NCBI RefSeq assembly: GCF_000247695.1
Contig: NW_004624783.1
Coordinates: 3,810,618-3,874,617, forward strand
Source of the DNA: Heterocephalus glaber
Lineage: Eukaryota > Chordata > Mammalia > Rodentia > Bathyergidae
Direction of reading: 5' to 3'
Length of the DNA: 64,000 nt
A model generated the notes under the pieces. It saw only the letters and a list, made by a program, of their open reading frames with translations. It searched no databases and was not told the origin of the DNA. How positions within the stretch are numbered: the first letter of the stretch is position 1; each line of letters begins with the position of its first letter. Made by a program: the position numbers and the translations under genes. Of the stretch, positions 33,592-45,140 are shown one piece after another.

Positions 33592-35334
33592 GTGAGCACT
33601 ATGCAAACTGTTACAGAACAAGCTCAGAATTAAGGCAGCAGTGGAGAATGACTGACTTTTATTCTATGCATTCACTTCTTCCCTGGCATGGCACATGCCC
33701 CCCATTTCCAGTGAGCACACACTCCAAATAGCTTGGTCTGGTGGAATGAATGCCACCCTGAGCTAAGAGATGGTGATTACAATTTTGACCTTGCCTTTGA
33801 GGAATAAAGTCTTATTTGTCTAATTCCATGTTCTGGATATAGGATCCAGGCTGCACAATCAAGGCCTGCAGGGAGGATGTGGTCCCTAAATAGGTTTGAC
33901 TTGGGCCAGAGAGTGTTAAAAAAATTGAGTTATTACCTGGGACTGTCTCCCTTTCCAGGGAACCACTCCATGTGGTCTTGGACCTTTACTTTGTACATCT
34001 GTGGTGAAGGCATTTTAATTAAAATGCCAAACATAGCTTAGAACCTAGTACATACACAAGAAGTGTTTATTTCCCCTCTTTCCAATATGTGGGAAAAGTA
34101 GATAGGTAAACGTATTAGTGTCAAGTGCTCAGCGTTCTGCAGGGAAGCTTTGTAATCCAGGAGTTCCTGGTCACTGCAGGAGGGGTAGAGGGAGCTAGTG
34201 TCGGGATTTTCAGCATCTTATACCCCAGTCAGAGTGTTCATATGACAGGTGCTGCAGAAAACAGGCCATTTACCTTGAGCAGAGTTCAGGAGAGAAATAT
34301 ACCCAACTCCTTCAAGTCCATGCAGGCCCTTTTGATACCTGTGCTGCTGTGGAAAGTCGTCAGGCTTGTGCTGGCAGTGGAGACCTCAGACAATGCTGGG
34401 CATCTGAACAGCACAGACACTGTTTAGATCAGCTGTCCAGAAAGGAGGACTCTGAGAGGTCAGCCTCAGAGAGTGTCTTTAGCTACAAAATTGCTGTGCA
34501 ATTGTGAGTGAGACGATGGATCTACTCTCCCGTCTGGATTGCTTCTGGAGATCTCAGAGATGCTAATAAACATAGGCACATGTGGCTTCCCTCATGGAGA
34601 AGGACAGGCAGGGGAGGTGTTTTTGTCCCATAGAGGAGGCAGGATTTTCTCACCCTGTTCACACTTCTGTACCCAGCCTTTTAGACATCTCAACTGTTCT
34701 CAGTGTATAATGTAGTTGCACTTTGGTCTCAGGGCACTCAGTAATTTACCCCACTTTTATCTGGTGGCACGTTGTTTTCTTGCTGGGAAGTAGGGGCAGG
34801 GCCTGTGGCCCTGAAAAAGGAAGTAAACTAACCCCAGTGATCTGTGGTCAGGACTGAGCAGTGGACATGGGTTTGGGTGTCCTAGCAGTGCTCCCTGTGT
34901 GCACCTCCCTCCATTGCATTGAGACCTCCAGGCCTGGGGGACTGAGTTCTTCCCAAAGTTGCCTCTGCCCTGTGACAAAGGTAAGGTATCCCCACTGTTC
35001 CTCCTTTCTTTGCATCACTTTCTCATGCTGCATCCCGGAGACTTCCCCAAGGACCAGGGATTTATCTCAGATGTACTCAGAGGAGCAACTGGTTCTAGTG
35101 TCAAATGAAGAGACCCAATAAAAGAGGCAAGTGCTCAAGATGTAGATTGTTGACTATGTGTATGGAGTCAAATTGGACAGAGAATAGTGTTGGTGAGCCC
35201 TGGGCTGTGTTTTGGAGTGGGAGGAGAGAGCAAATTTTGCTGATCTCAGGCCTGATTGGGAGAGCTTGCTAATAGCTCATTTTTCTCTTCTCTGTTCCTT
35301 CTTCCAGGACTTAATACTAGCAAGACCAGCCTTT
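33592..35334. other. Intronic unique sequence with a perfect palindrome
   Basis: No gene is recognised. A donor-like CAAAG|GTAAGG occurs at 34979/34980 after a weak acceptor (ACCTCCAG, 34931), giving a 48-nt pseudo-exon that I do not support. A 20-bp perfect palindrome lies at 34009-34028. Confidence 0.4.
34009..34028. repeat. Perfect 20-bp palindrome
   Basis: GGCATTTTAATTAAAATGCC is identical to its reverse complement over all 20 bases. The centre TTTAATTAAA holds two overlapping homeodomain TAATTA-type sites in opposite orientation. The next flanking bases (A and A) do not pair. Confidence 0.95.
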
Positions 35335-35725
35335 CTTGGCAAAAATATAAACTCATTAAATAATTTGTATAAGCTGTATTTATATTACTTGGCTGTCATT
35401 ATCGAGTGAAATTGTATTTTATTTGCATCTAGGATTTGTAGTGATGTAATATTTCTCTTGTTTCAATTTGATGAGGCCCATTTTTGCATTGTTCAAAGGA
35501 GCTAAAGTAAAAAGCCGAAGGAACATCACATGGCCAAATATAGAAAACTAATTTCTAGAAATGTCAAATAACATTTTCCCAGCAAATATTGTTTTGAAAG
35601 AATGGCATTTTCACCTCAAACTTTTATTTGCAAACTTTAAAATATAGCTAGGCATGGAAGCATTTTTAACCAGCTATCCAGTTTTGCAAGTACAGTAGCT
35701 TTATCCACCTTCCAGGAGTTAGATG
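35335..35725. promoter_or_regulatory. Candidate conserved non-coding element
   Basis: AT-rich, repeat-free sequence with an octamer-type POU site ATTTGCAT at 35421-35428, further TTTGCA motifs (TTTTGCATTG near 35484 and ATTTGCAAAC near 35625), GTAATATTT and GCCAAATATAG. No stop-free frame crosses it. This is inference from motif density only. Confidence 0.4.
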
Positions 35726-36854
35726 GGTCCAGGCATTTTTGTGCGAAGATTACTTAGAGACGCTCCAAAAATTCTGGCTGCAAAGAATTTCCTGGTAATT
35801 TACAATTTATCTTCTTGTAGTCTTGGTATTTCCATCCACTTAATTGCACTCTTCTTAAAAGCAGGCATTGTCTCAATACATATTTGCAGTTCCCTTTAGA
35901 CCTAGCATACGGTTTTTTATTTTCTTCTTCCCTCCCTACCTATCACTGGGCTTTCTGAGCTTGAAAAAGGGAGTATTCAAATGGCAGGACAGTAGAGGGC
36001 ATTGCACATTCTGAAACAACTCTGAGTACACAGGAAGTAGTTTCATGGGGAAGTCTGCATGAAGTGAATGCCGTATGTTGGTGTTTAGTCTTCCATTGAA
36101 TTGTCACTGGCCCCCAGTAGATGGTGAATGAAGCATCCAGTGAGTCCTGGGCTTGACCACAGACTTACCATCTTGCCTGGAGAGCACATAGGAGTCGCTA
36201 GTACTTCCTTTTCCAACATGAAAACTCCACCACACTTGGCCCATTTCCTGTTGTCTTGAGCCAGAAGGTTCTGAAGTTTCACAAAGATGAAAACATCAAA
36301 ATATAATATCAAAATAAAATTCAAGGAAGTAAAGAAATTTTAATGTAAGAGCACAAAACAGTTGTCCCTTGACAGGTGGTTGCCTATTTTCATGCCTTCC
36401 TTCTACTCCTACTCTCACTCCTTCTATCTTCTTGGGAGAAATTTTGAAGTCTTAGGCTTTTATGAACTCTTTTCCCATTTCTTTTCTTTGAGCCAAACAT
36501 CCTGGCTGGGCTAGCAAGTTGGGAACATTTGCAGGGCATGGGAACAACCCAACTTCTGTAGCACACAATGGAAATTTCTTTTTCGTCTAATGCCTTTGCA
36601 AGCGATTAAGGTTGATTCTGCATTGGATTGGCAGGTCACAGTCTGTAAGAGGCAGGAGGATCAAAGCCTAAGGTCAAATTCATCTGAGTGTCTGGGGAGT
36701 TAGTCAGGGGCTCCCTTAGGAATGAGAGGTGGTCCCTTCCCATCTTCATTTTGTGGATGTTTTACATAAACTTCTGCCCTCTGTACTTTATTCATTGATT
36801 TTTGAAAATTTATATTTTGAACTTATATTTATCACATTAAATTTATTTTTTTGT
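35726..36854. other. Intronic sequence, no gene recognised
   Basis: A short L2-like 3' fragment may lie at 35835-35915. A forward CTCF-like site is at 35989-36001. Nothing else is identified. Confidence 0.4.
35989..36001 (+). promoter_or_regulatory. CTCF-like binding site (forward)
   Basis: ACAGTAGAGGGCA matches the 13-bp CTCF core CCASYAGRKGGCR at 12 positions, with A for C at position 1. Confidence 0.45.
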
Positions 36855-37150
36855 CCAGCTTTAACCCTGTTCCAGGCTGCCAAGATAGTTTTAAACTGTG
36901 TGTCATTTCCATCCATGAGTTGAGCTTTACTGTAATACCACATGACTGCTCTTATATGATCTCATTTGACCTTCACAAGTCCTAGAACTTGTCATTTGCA
37001 TATTTGATAAATGTGACTCAGTCTTCATTCAAATTGCTGATAAAAATATGAAACTGTGAAGCACCAAGGACAGAACCCTTGGAATGGCATTTCTTGGAGA
37101 GCATGCCTTCTAGGTTTGACAAGTAATCATGGATTCATCTTCTTTGGGCC
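36855..37150 (-). mobile_element. L3/CR1-clade LINE fragment, minus orientation
   Basis: GTCATTTGCATATTTGATAAATGTGACTCAGTCTTCATTCAAATTGCTGATAAAAATATGAAACTG...CACCAAGGACAGAACCCTTGG matches the same antisense CR1/L3 region as 11240-11300 (TTATCCATGTCATTAGTAAG...). It is ancient and non-coding. Confidence 0.55.
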
Positions 37151-37738
37151 CAAGAAACAGTGAGGCTCCCAGGACCCAGAAGAGAGTTTGGAATCAGAGG
37201 GGCCTGGCAGTGCAATCTGATCTATGCCAGCTTGGCTGCGCCCAATAGTCGTACTATTTGGGGCTCAATTTCTAGTAATTATAAATAGGTGACAGCTGTA
37301 GGCCTCCTCTACTGCCTTCCACTGGAAGCAGTCTCAGTTCTACCACTCCTGCCTATTTTTGTTAGTCACCAGGCACAAAAGCAGCCACCCAACCTGTTCT
37401 TGAAGCTCAAGGAGGACCCTGCTGTCTGTCCCAGCCTGTCTACCAGTAAACAGTTTGAAGATTTGCTAAGGTTATGTGACCCCTCATCTTCCCTTCCCCC
37501 AGGTAGAGGGCACTTCTTAATTCAGGGTGTAGCAAAAATATTACCATCTTCTGTATTTGTCAGGATGTGAGAAAGTTTGTGAAGCTCTAAGTGCCTCAGA
37601 TGAGTTTACTGGTAGAAAGGCTTGAGGCAGATGTGGCAATACTTCAGTTTTGGGTTTCAACTCACCTTCTGGCTGGAACAAAGGACAGTGTCTTTTGAGA
37701 GCTGAAACGTAGACCTAATGAAAACCCTAGCTCTATTT
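37151..37738. other. Intronic unique sequence
   Basis: No gene or repeat recognised. The 93-codon frame at 37289-37570 is unsupported. Confidence 0.4.
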
Positions 37739-37797
37739 TCTTTTTGGTATCGGGGATCGAACTCAGGACCTTGTGTCCTGAGTTAAATCCCAGGCCT
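37739..37797 (-). mobile_element. ID-like SINE fragment with internal deletion, minus orientation
   Basis: TTTTTGGTATCGGGGATCGAACTCAGGACCTTGTG matches the reverse of the SINE B-box half. It then jumps to CTGAGTTAAATCCCAGGCC, the reverse of the head, without the middle (CTTGCGAGGCAGG...). The junction creates CTCAGGACCTTGTGTCCTGAG, an 8-bp inverted repeat with a 5-base loop. Confidence 0.75.
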
Positions 37798-38096
37798 TCC
37801 TAGCTCTAGTTTTAGGACGCATGAAGAACTTGCCAGATTTTGTGCCCATAGGGAAGAGTCTGCATTGTGTTTCAGACCAGTTATCTTCCTCTGGCTCCAC
37901 TTAACTTTCTAATGAAAAATTACTGAGTTTTAACACATCTAGTAGTGCCTGTTGGCACTGTGTGGTTGAAACACTCAGAATGGTTTCTGAAAGAAGATTT
38001 TCAGAACCCAACTTACCAATTCTGAGGTAGGCTTTTCTGATTTCTGCACTTCAGATGTTGACCAACCATCCTGGAGAGTGGATTAAAATTACATAC

Positions 38097-38558
38097 AGGA
38101 GGTGTATCATACCCTTCTAATCTGTCTCACCTAGGACATGAGTCATCTCTTTATCCATTGTATCCACCCTGTATGTGCTACCTGCCTATTACTCATTTAG
38201 TAGCCATCTCAATTATCATATTGACTATTACGGTATTGTAGTGTTTGTGTTCAAGTAATTTTTATATAGTAGCCTAAAGCTGTGCCACAATCCCTATGCA
38301 TTTCACCTCACTTCATCTCATCTTGTAGTGAATACAGTACAATAAGATAGTAAGAGAGGAAGAGAGATATGTCACATTTCCACATCACATTTTTATTACA
38401 ATATATTACTATACTTTTTATTAGTTACTGTAAATCTCTTACTGTACCTAATTTTTAAATTAAACTTTATTATATACTCTCTCTATATATTTATATATGG
38501 GAATAAATGTATAGACATTCATTTTATATTGAACTCTGTGGATATTGGGGGACTACTG
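38097..38558 (+). mobile_element. MER2/Tigger-type DNA transposon (TcMar-Tigger)
   Basis: The interior GTATCCACCCTGTATGTGCTACCTGCCTATTACTCATTTAGTAGCCATCTCAATTATC and GTACCTAATTTTTAAATTAAACTTTATTATATA is the MER2 pattern. The right end GATATTGGGGGACTACTG is followed by TA. The left terminus is missing. There is no transposase frame. Confidence 0.85.
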
Positions 38559-38574
38559 TAATTGAGAGATAGCA

Positions 38575-38760
38575 TTAAATGTTAGCTCTTTAGCTGTGTG
38601 ACCTTGGGTTTATTACTTACCTTCTCTGATATGCAACTTTTTTAATAAGTAAAAGGGTAATATAATACATTAAGGACTACTGTGGACATTAAATGAAATA
38701 ATCATGAGGACTTGTTGATACGCTGCTTGGCCTATATTAAATGGTCAATAAATGGAGGCA
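38575..38760 (+). mobile_element. MIR SINE fragment
   Basis: AGCTCTTTAGCTGTGTGACCTTGGGTTTATTACTTACCTTCTCTGA...AAAGGGTAATATAATAC...TTAAATGAAATAATCATGAGG...AATGGTCAATAAATGG follows the MIR core and 3' end in order. Confidence 0.85.
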
Positions 38761-40183
38761 TAATAGTGTGGAAAATTATTTCCTGCTCTTTAGATACCTA
38801 AAACTTGTTAGTTTTGCTTCTTGCCACTCTGCATTGAATCAAAACACTTGAATTTTCTTGGTTTATGAATAGTCACATCTGTTTCTAACATTGGACTCCA
38901 ACGAGGCTACTGCTTGAGGTTCTACAAGCAAGTGGGAAGAGAGGAAGAACAGGCGGCTGCTCCCATTGCATCAGTCTTGGCTCGCTCTCAGAGTATGCCC
39001 TCTTAAAAAAGATTTAAAAATATTTATAGGGATTCCTTCCTTTTTGGAAGACCCAAAATTTCCCCAGAGTCTGATTTAGAAGCCATGTTTATAGATTTAA
39101 TCTTATGCTCAATTTGGCCATCCATTTTGCCAGTGCACACATGCAAATGTGGATTATTTTTATAGGACCTACAGAGATATCTTAGATAATGTGTTTTTCT
39201 TTTCAGGCTATGGTTATGGTTACTGGCTTATTTTCAGATTTACCATCTGAGACTCTAAATGTGGTGTAGGGGAGAGCAAATAGGAGACTCTTGACTCAAG
39301 ACAGTGGGTAATTATTGCCAGGAACCTAACTGATAATTATGCCAAGTTTTCCAGGATGGGGCATTTGCTAACATGTGTCTGCAACAGTCACAAAGCTGAA
39401 GTGAGCCATCAGAGGGTGTGCTTGGTATACAGGGCATCTATATACTTGGATATGCCCACCTGTGCCCAAAACAGGTATTTATGAAAACAGCCTAACTCCA
39501 GTGTCTCCAGCAGCCCTGTTTTCCTGGCAAGATAGCTTTAGACTAGGTAGCTAAGGTCTCTGGGATTTCCCTGTGTGGTTTTCACTGTGTGTGGCCAAAT
39601 ATCCAATCAGAATCATTTTCCTGGAAGGACCCTGTTTGTCAGGGCAGTGCTCAATTCTTCCAGGAACCTCAGCTCTGAATCAGTGAAATCTCTGCAGGAT
39701 GACCAACTTTTAAGCTTGAAACATTGCATTATTCTGAGCAGTATTCTGGATGAGGAAAGAGCCCTTGGTTGACTGTGGAGAAAAGTGATTAGCCACGGTG
39801 GAGAGGGAACAAAAGCTTCAGGAGACTGGGAGCTTTGAGTGTGCCAGTATGTTTTGAAGACGATGAGGCTTCTGTTAACAGAATTCAGTCAGCCCTGAAT
39901 GAGATGATCCTTCCACTGCAGAGCATACCACGGGGAAAGCAGTTACTTTCCTGTCCCTTGAAGGACAAGAGACATATCACTGGCACACCATTCGCCACCC
40001 CTTTCTTTACCACATCCCCCATTCCAGGATCCTTGGCACAGCCATTCTCTACTCATCACATCTACAGTGACCATAGTCCATGTATATATGCACTAGAACA
40101 GCCTGGCTTCCAGATATCCTATGCGATCACTGGAGTTTGTGTCCTGGTATTTTTGGTTTGAAAATAGCTATCCCATCTACATC
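38761..40183. other. Intronic unique sequence
   Basis: No gene or repeat recognised. The 108-codon frame at 39835-40161 has no family resemblance. Confidence 0.4.
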
Positions 40184-40737
40184 TGCAAGGTGTGATGGAA
40201 ATATACAGTGAATGTTTAAATATTAAAAATGCATTATGGTAAGACCCATTATCATTAATCTTCTCAAAATTCTCCCCCTTGCTTTGAACACACTTATTTC
40301 AACGTTCTTGCCACTTTCTGAAGCTCTCTTTCTAGAAGTTCTCTTTTATGAATGTCTTTATGAACTATGATTAACGAACACAGCAAATGCTGCTGCTGAG
40401 TGCCATCCGACAGAAAGACAGGCTTGCAAAATCATTATCATGTGTCCTCATCCACCTTATTCACTGGATTTGACAGTGTGATTTCTGATCTTCTCCAAAG
40501 TCAAAATGACCATGAAAGGTAAACATTTTGAATTGATTCAGGACATCAAAACATCCACAACAGTGCTACTAAAGATATTTATGAACAAGGACTTCCAAAA
40601 CAGCTTCAGAAAGTGGCAAGTTGGAATGAATGTGTTCAGAGCGAGGGGGAGTATATTGAAGGGATTAATGGCAATGTGGTTTTTACTGTAATAAATTAAA
40701 AAAATCAAATTCACCATACTTTTGGTCACATCTTGCA
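40184..40737 (+). mobile_element. Fold-back mariner-like element, copy 1 (transposase C-terminal remnant, plus)
   Basis: The terminal inverted repeats start TGCAAGGTGTGATGG (40184) and end CACATCTTGCA (40737). They continue into long inverted arms of about 120 bp: 40238-40361 against the complement of 40573-40690, both containing CTTGCCACTTTCTGAAGC or its complement. The right arm encodes a decayed mariner transposase C-terminus, with a frame from 40506 carrying MTMKGKHFELIQDI, a KDFQ(N)S/CFRKWQ motif and a G(E/S)Y/I(F/L)(E/K)G end. Catalytic aspartates and the N-terminal DNA-binding domain are absent, so it is non-autonomous. It may be the known MARNA family. Confidence 0.65.
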
Positions 40738-42929
40738 TATCACCTTCAATATCTACATCTGTATTTATATTTCTTTCTCTATATGTTTATTTATATTCAT
40801 ATCCATATCAATCTCCATCCACATGGATATCCTTGGACAAAGTTGAGAAGTAGTTGAATTTTTCCCTAAGTACTCCATTAGATGTCTCCTTTCTACATCT
40901 CTTTTTCTTTCTTTAGAGCCACCAGTGCACTTTTCTGTAGTTTATATGCCCATGATTCAGGGGTGAGGAAGAGCTGACTTCCTGCCCATGTTCTATTCAC
41001 CAAGCCTTGCTGCCTCTCCATGCTCAGGAAAACTTTGCCTTTTTCTTCCACCAAGACGCATTCTTCCTCCCAGGCTCTGACCAACCGGGGGGACAGCATT
41101 TCCTAATTATCACTAAATAGCCAGGTAGACTAGTGAAACTCTGCTACTGCACCTTCTTCTTCTTACTCTTCTTTAATGTTCTTTTCAGAGTTCCCTGTCC
41201 AGAGGGAAAAGAGATGATGGATACAAGCTGCTGAAAGAGAACCTGATGCTTGATCCTAAGAAACAAGGAGCCAGTGATGGCATTTCAGTGGGTGTTGATT
41301 GGTGCAGGGAGATTTTGCTAGAACCTTTCAAATCAGACAGGGAGGTCTTATATGTCCCTGCTGCCCTGAGTACCTGAGCTTCTGAGTAGACTTGAGGAGA
41401 GGAGTCTTTGGCCCTTTCTTCTGCTTTCATTTCTGTAGATCCTGTCAGGAGCTCTCTTCCTGAGTGGATGGCTATCACCCCTTGGCTTTACTGATGGGCC
41501 TGGATAGGTCTGGGAAGTTGGAGATGTTCAGGCTGTGCTATGAGCCTCCTGGGACAACATTAGCAGTAATGTGGAAAATAGCTCAAGGGCTGCTGAGAGG
41601 TGACTCTTTCCTCACCCAAGTCTCACACTTTCTTTAATGTTTGTCCTCACTGTCAGCCAGGAAATCTGATCTTAGGTTGATCAGGTCACAGGCCACACCT
41701 GGTGCTGGTAGGAATAGACCTGGGGATACAGACACTGTTGTGGCTTCTAGATCATCCACATATGGTTGTGGGTACCAGAGAGAGAGACAGTAGGAGTAGC
41801 AGGCTTTCTGCCTGCCAGATCCACCAGGGAGTGGCATTAGGAGGAACCTTGTTTTCATGACATAGGGTGTCATAGCACCTCTGAATCTTTGGCCAAGCAG
41901 CCATCTAGGGCTAAGGGGCCAATCCTGTCTCCTGGTAGGACCATGAGAAGGCTTGTCATGGGCAGTGCTGGGCCCAAGGCAAGATTTCTTCTTGGAGTCC
42001 TTTCATCCTACACAACCTCTTCCTTTGCTAGTATCACTTAGCTGGCTTTGGAGGAGGGGCCCAGGCACCTTCTTCAGTTCGTACAGAAAGGTGGCCCTTC
42101 TGATATTCCTCTCCAGGGAAATGAAAACTCAGGTTCTTTCAGGGATTTGCAGCCCAAAGAGGTGTGTCTCCAGATGGAGGAAATGGAGCCTGATACTCAC
42201 CTGAGCTTTAGCAGCAGGAGTGCAGGTAATCAGATCTCCACTTCAGCTGGAAACCTCATACTTGCAAAAGAATTTCCTCTTCTCACCTTCTAAGGCTTTC
42301 TTGCTCTGAGATGTGTGACAGGAAATTGGAAGCTGATGAGGAAACAGTGCACACCCCCACCCCCACGCCCCTCCCCCGCCACCCTTAAGGCTGCCTCTAC
42401 AGGCCCAGGCTCTTGACCTTGCAGCACCCAGCATCTTGGAGTAAAGATTCTTCCAGTTAGTTCTTGTGAGTCAGGATTTTCCAAGGGAAGTAAGACTAAC
42501 AGAGAGCCACAGACAAATGTCTCCCACTGAGAGCGAGTGTTTGCTGAGAACTAAATCAGCTCTTCCAAGCTGGTTCTTTTTCAGTATTTTAAATAAAGGT
42601 CTAGGAATTTGGTCTCCACACAGAAGTTCTGGGCAACTCTGCCAGCTGTGATTTTGGACACTATCTCAGAATGACTTTTCCAGCCCCAATTAACATCCTC
42701 CCTGCTAGTCACATTAACTCTCACCAGGAGTTTTCCTGTCAAAGGGAGGAGGTGGGGCAAGCACTTAGCTTTCCACAACTGTCAACTTTGGCTGCATCTT
42801 GGCCTCTTGTGGGGCATTGATTTTACATGTCCTTCCTCAGCGAACCTGCTAATAAGATTCCTTTTCCTCCTCTCCTTCCTCCCCTACCCCTTTCAACCTG
42901 GCCCCGAGACTCCCGGTCAGACCTTGATT
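40738..42929. other. Intronic sequence, no gene recognised
   Basis: A TATTTATATTC-type AT-rich run lies near 40760-40810 and a C-rich CACCCCCACCCCCACGCCCC tract near 42351-42370. Frames up to 97 codons are unsupported. Confidence 0.4.
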
Positions 42930-43110
42930 ACATGTCTCATTGATTCCATTCAGCTATTTATTAATACATTAATTAGTATGTTCATTTAAAGTAGAGTGAC
43001 ACTGCTTTTTAAAAATAAATGTACAGAGGTGCAGGTTAATGGAAATCTCTGTTTATTTAACATTGATATCTGGTGTGAAGAGGATTCGTTTTGGATGTTA
43101 AAGGACACTG
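42930..43110. promoter_or_regulatory. Candidate conserved non-coding element
   Basis: CAGCTATTTATTAATACATTAATTAGTATGTTCATTTAAAG and GGTTAATGGAAATCTCTGTTTATTTAACATTGATATC are rich in TAAT, forkhead-like (TGTTTATTTA) and MEF2-like (CTATTTATTA) motifs, with no repeat signature. This is inference only. Confidence 0.35.
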
Positions 43111-43669
43111 GGGTTTTTCCGGAGTTTAAATCACTCTAGATGACAGTCACCAACACCCTTTGAAAGGTGACACCTAGAATCGTATTTCATTTTCCTTCTG
43201 TGATCACAGACACTCCACGATTCCCATAGGGAAGCTAGGAGATGGCACAACGGGTGCAAGGCTGGCAGGACATGGTCTTTTACAAACAGTTCTGATTGTA
43301 TATGGGGACTCCCTGGCCCTGGGGCAGGGAACATTGAGGCACTCTGGCTATTCTGGCTCTAGGACTGTTGGGCACTTGGTAAGGAAGGGCCTGGGAATCC
43401 AGCATTGCTTTTCTGCTGTAGGCTTGTTCTGTTGTTCTTAGGTTGCTCAGTGTTAATCAGGACAGGCTAATTCTGTAAACAAAAATCACTAACTCTCAGG
43501 GCAGGGATACATTACAGTCCAATATGGGTTAATGGAGGAGAGGGTTTTGCCCTGTGAAGTCATTTAGGAATCCAGGTTTCTGCCATCCCGTGGCTTTACT
43601 ATATCTAGGATATCTCAATTCCCTACTATCTCTTCTGGATCTGGTCATGGGAGGAGGAAAGAGAAAGTA
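43111..43669. other. Intronic unique sequence
   Basis: No gene or repeat recognised. Confidence 0.4.
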
Positions 43670-44038
43670 CAGCAGATCTCCTTAACCTTTGGATAATGCC
43701 AAGACCCTTGGTGACTACCTGAAACTGTAGATGGTACTGAACCCTAGATACAAGCACTGCAAGACCGTAATTGTCAATCTGACAACAGAGATGGTTACTA
43801 AATGGCTAACAACAGGCAGGTAGCATATACAACATGGATATACTGGGCAAAGGGATTACTCATGACCCAGGCATGATGGAGTGGGATGATGTGACATGTC
43901 ATTATGCTATTCAGAGAGCATACAATTTAAAACTTAAGATTTTTTTTCCTGGAAATTCCCATTTAGCTTTTTTGGGGATATGACCGGCAGAGAGTAACTA
44001 AAACCATGGAGTACAAAACTGGATAAAGTGGAACTATG
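43670..44038 (-). mobile_element. MER2/Tigger-type DNA transposon, minus orientation
   Basis: The ends CAGCAGATCTCCTTAACC and GGATAAAGTGGAACTATG are decayed MER2 termini. Interior phrases match in reverse: CAAGCACTGCAAGACCGTAATTGTCAATCTGACAACAGAGATGG, AGGCAGGTAGCATATAC, CATTATGCTATTCAGAGAGCATACAATTTAAAACTTA and GGAAATTCCCATTTAGC. A second MER2 lies at 38097-38558 in the opposite orientation. Confidence 0.8.
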
Positions 44039-44880
44039 ATATGTGAAGAAAGTTATAGAGCTGGCACAGGACATGGGCTAGGATGCAGACCAGGTTTTGT
44101 CTCTAAGTCCAGCCATGCTGGGACTAGATCCTGTGACTGAGCATAGGAGGCAACTGTAGCTACAGGTGAGCCTGAGGGAAGAGCAAGGCAAGAGTCTGCA
44201 GGGCACCATTAACCCGGGAGTGACCAAGTGGGCAATGCCACATACTTTCTATCAACGTAGGCTTTCTTGGGAAGTATTTTCTAAACTTGGTGCACAACAA
44301 AGAGACTGTGCAAGTCAAAAAAATTTAAAAAGATAGCAAGTAGAAGAGAAGTTTATAAGAGCTGCAAAGAGAGTAGATTTGTGTTAAAAAATCTCTGGGA
44401 AATATTTTCCCTTTGGATGGCCAGGGTACTAGGCTCCTGGGATAGAGACAAAATGGTCTTTATATATTACTGAGCAAAAAGCAGAGTGATGCATATGATA
44501 TGCTGGGAGCTGCTAAGGACCATGTTATTATGAGATGGATTGGTTTGGAGAGAGAGGCTTTGAGAAGATTTAGGGCTGTCCATTGTTCGTGTCCCCAGTG
44601 TTGCAAGAGTTAGTTTTAGCAAAAGGCACTGTTGTTAAGGTAAGGGCCCCTCCTTCTACTTTCCTCCAATGACTTTGTCCTTTTACTCCCCCACCTGAAT
44701 TCCTTGGCCAGCAAAAGTGTATTTTGACATCTTTTGTGTCACTCTCAGGCCATATTATCTGCATCCTGGTTCCCCAGTGATATCCTCTCTTAACGACTCT
44801 TCAGAAAGACACCCGGGAAGGTGGCTTTAACTGTGCTGGGGATCAATAAGGCTTTCACAAAGAAGGCTAATCACAGCAAT
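44039..44880. other. Intronic sequence, no gene recognised
   Basis: Purine-rich, unassigned. Confidence 0.4.
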
Positions 44881-45140
44881 CTGGCAACATCCAATAAAAC
44901 AAAAAACAGTTCTTGCTCCTGGGAATATAGCTCCTGGGAAGAACAGTACTAATAGGTAAGCATGTTTATACAAAGATGTTTATAATGTCATCAATCGTTA
45001 TGCAAATAAAAGGTGGAGGGAAATTAAAAAGAATGCCCAGCAGTAGGAAAATGATTGAATAAATTATGGTATATCTACTCCAAGGAATATTATGCAGCTA
45101 TCCCCCAATAAAATCACAGCCACAGCGGGTAACTTGAGGG
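44881..45140 (+). mobile_element. Old L1 fragment
   Basis: AAAGATGTTTATAATGTCATCAATCGTTATGCAAATAAAAGGTGGAGGGAAATTAAAAAGAATGCCCAGCAGTAGG...TGAATAAATTATGGTATATCTACTCCAAGGAATATTATGCAGC is the standard L1 phrase order downstream of the reverse transcriptase. Confidence 0.75.

Noticed and set aside
34932..34979. 48-nt pseudo-exon ending at CAAAG|GTAAGG
   Set aside because: The donor is strong but the acceptor is poor, and nothing else supports an exon.
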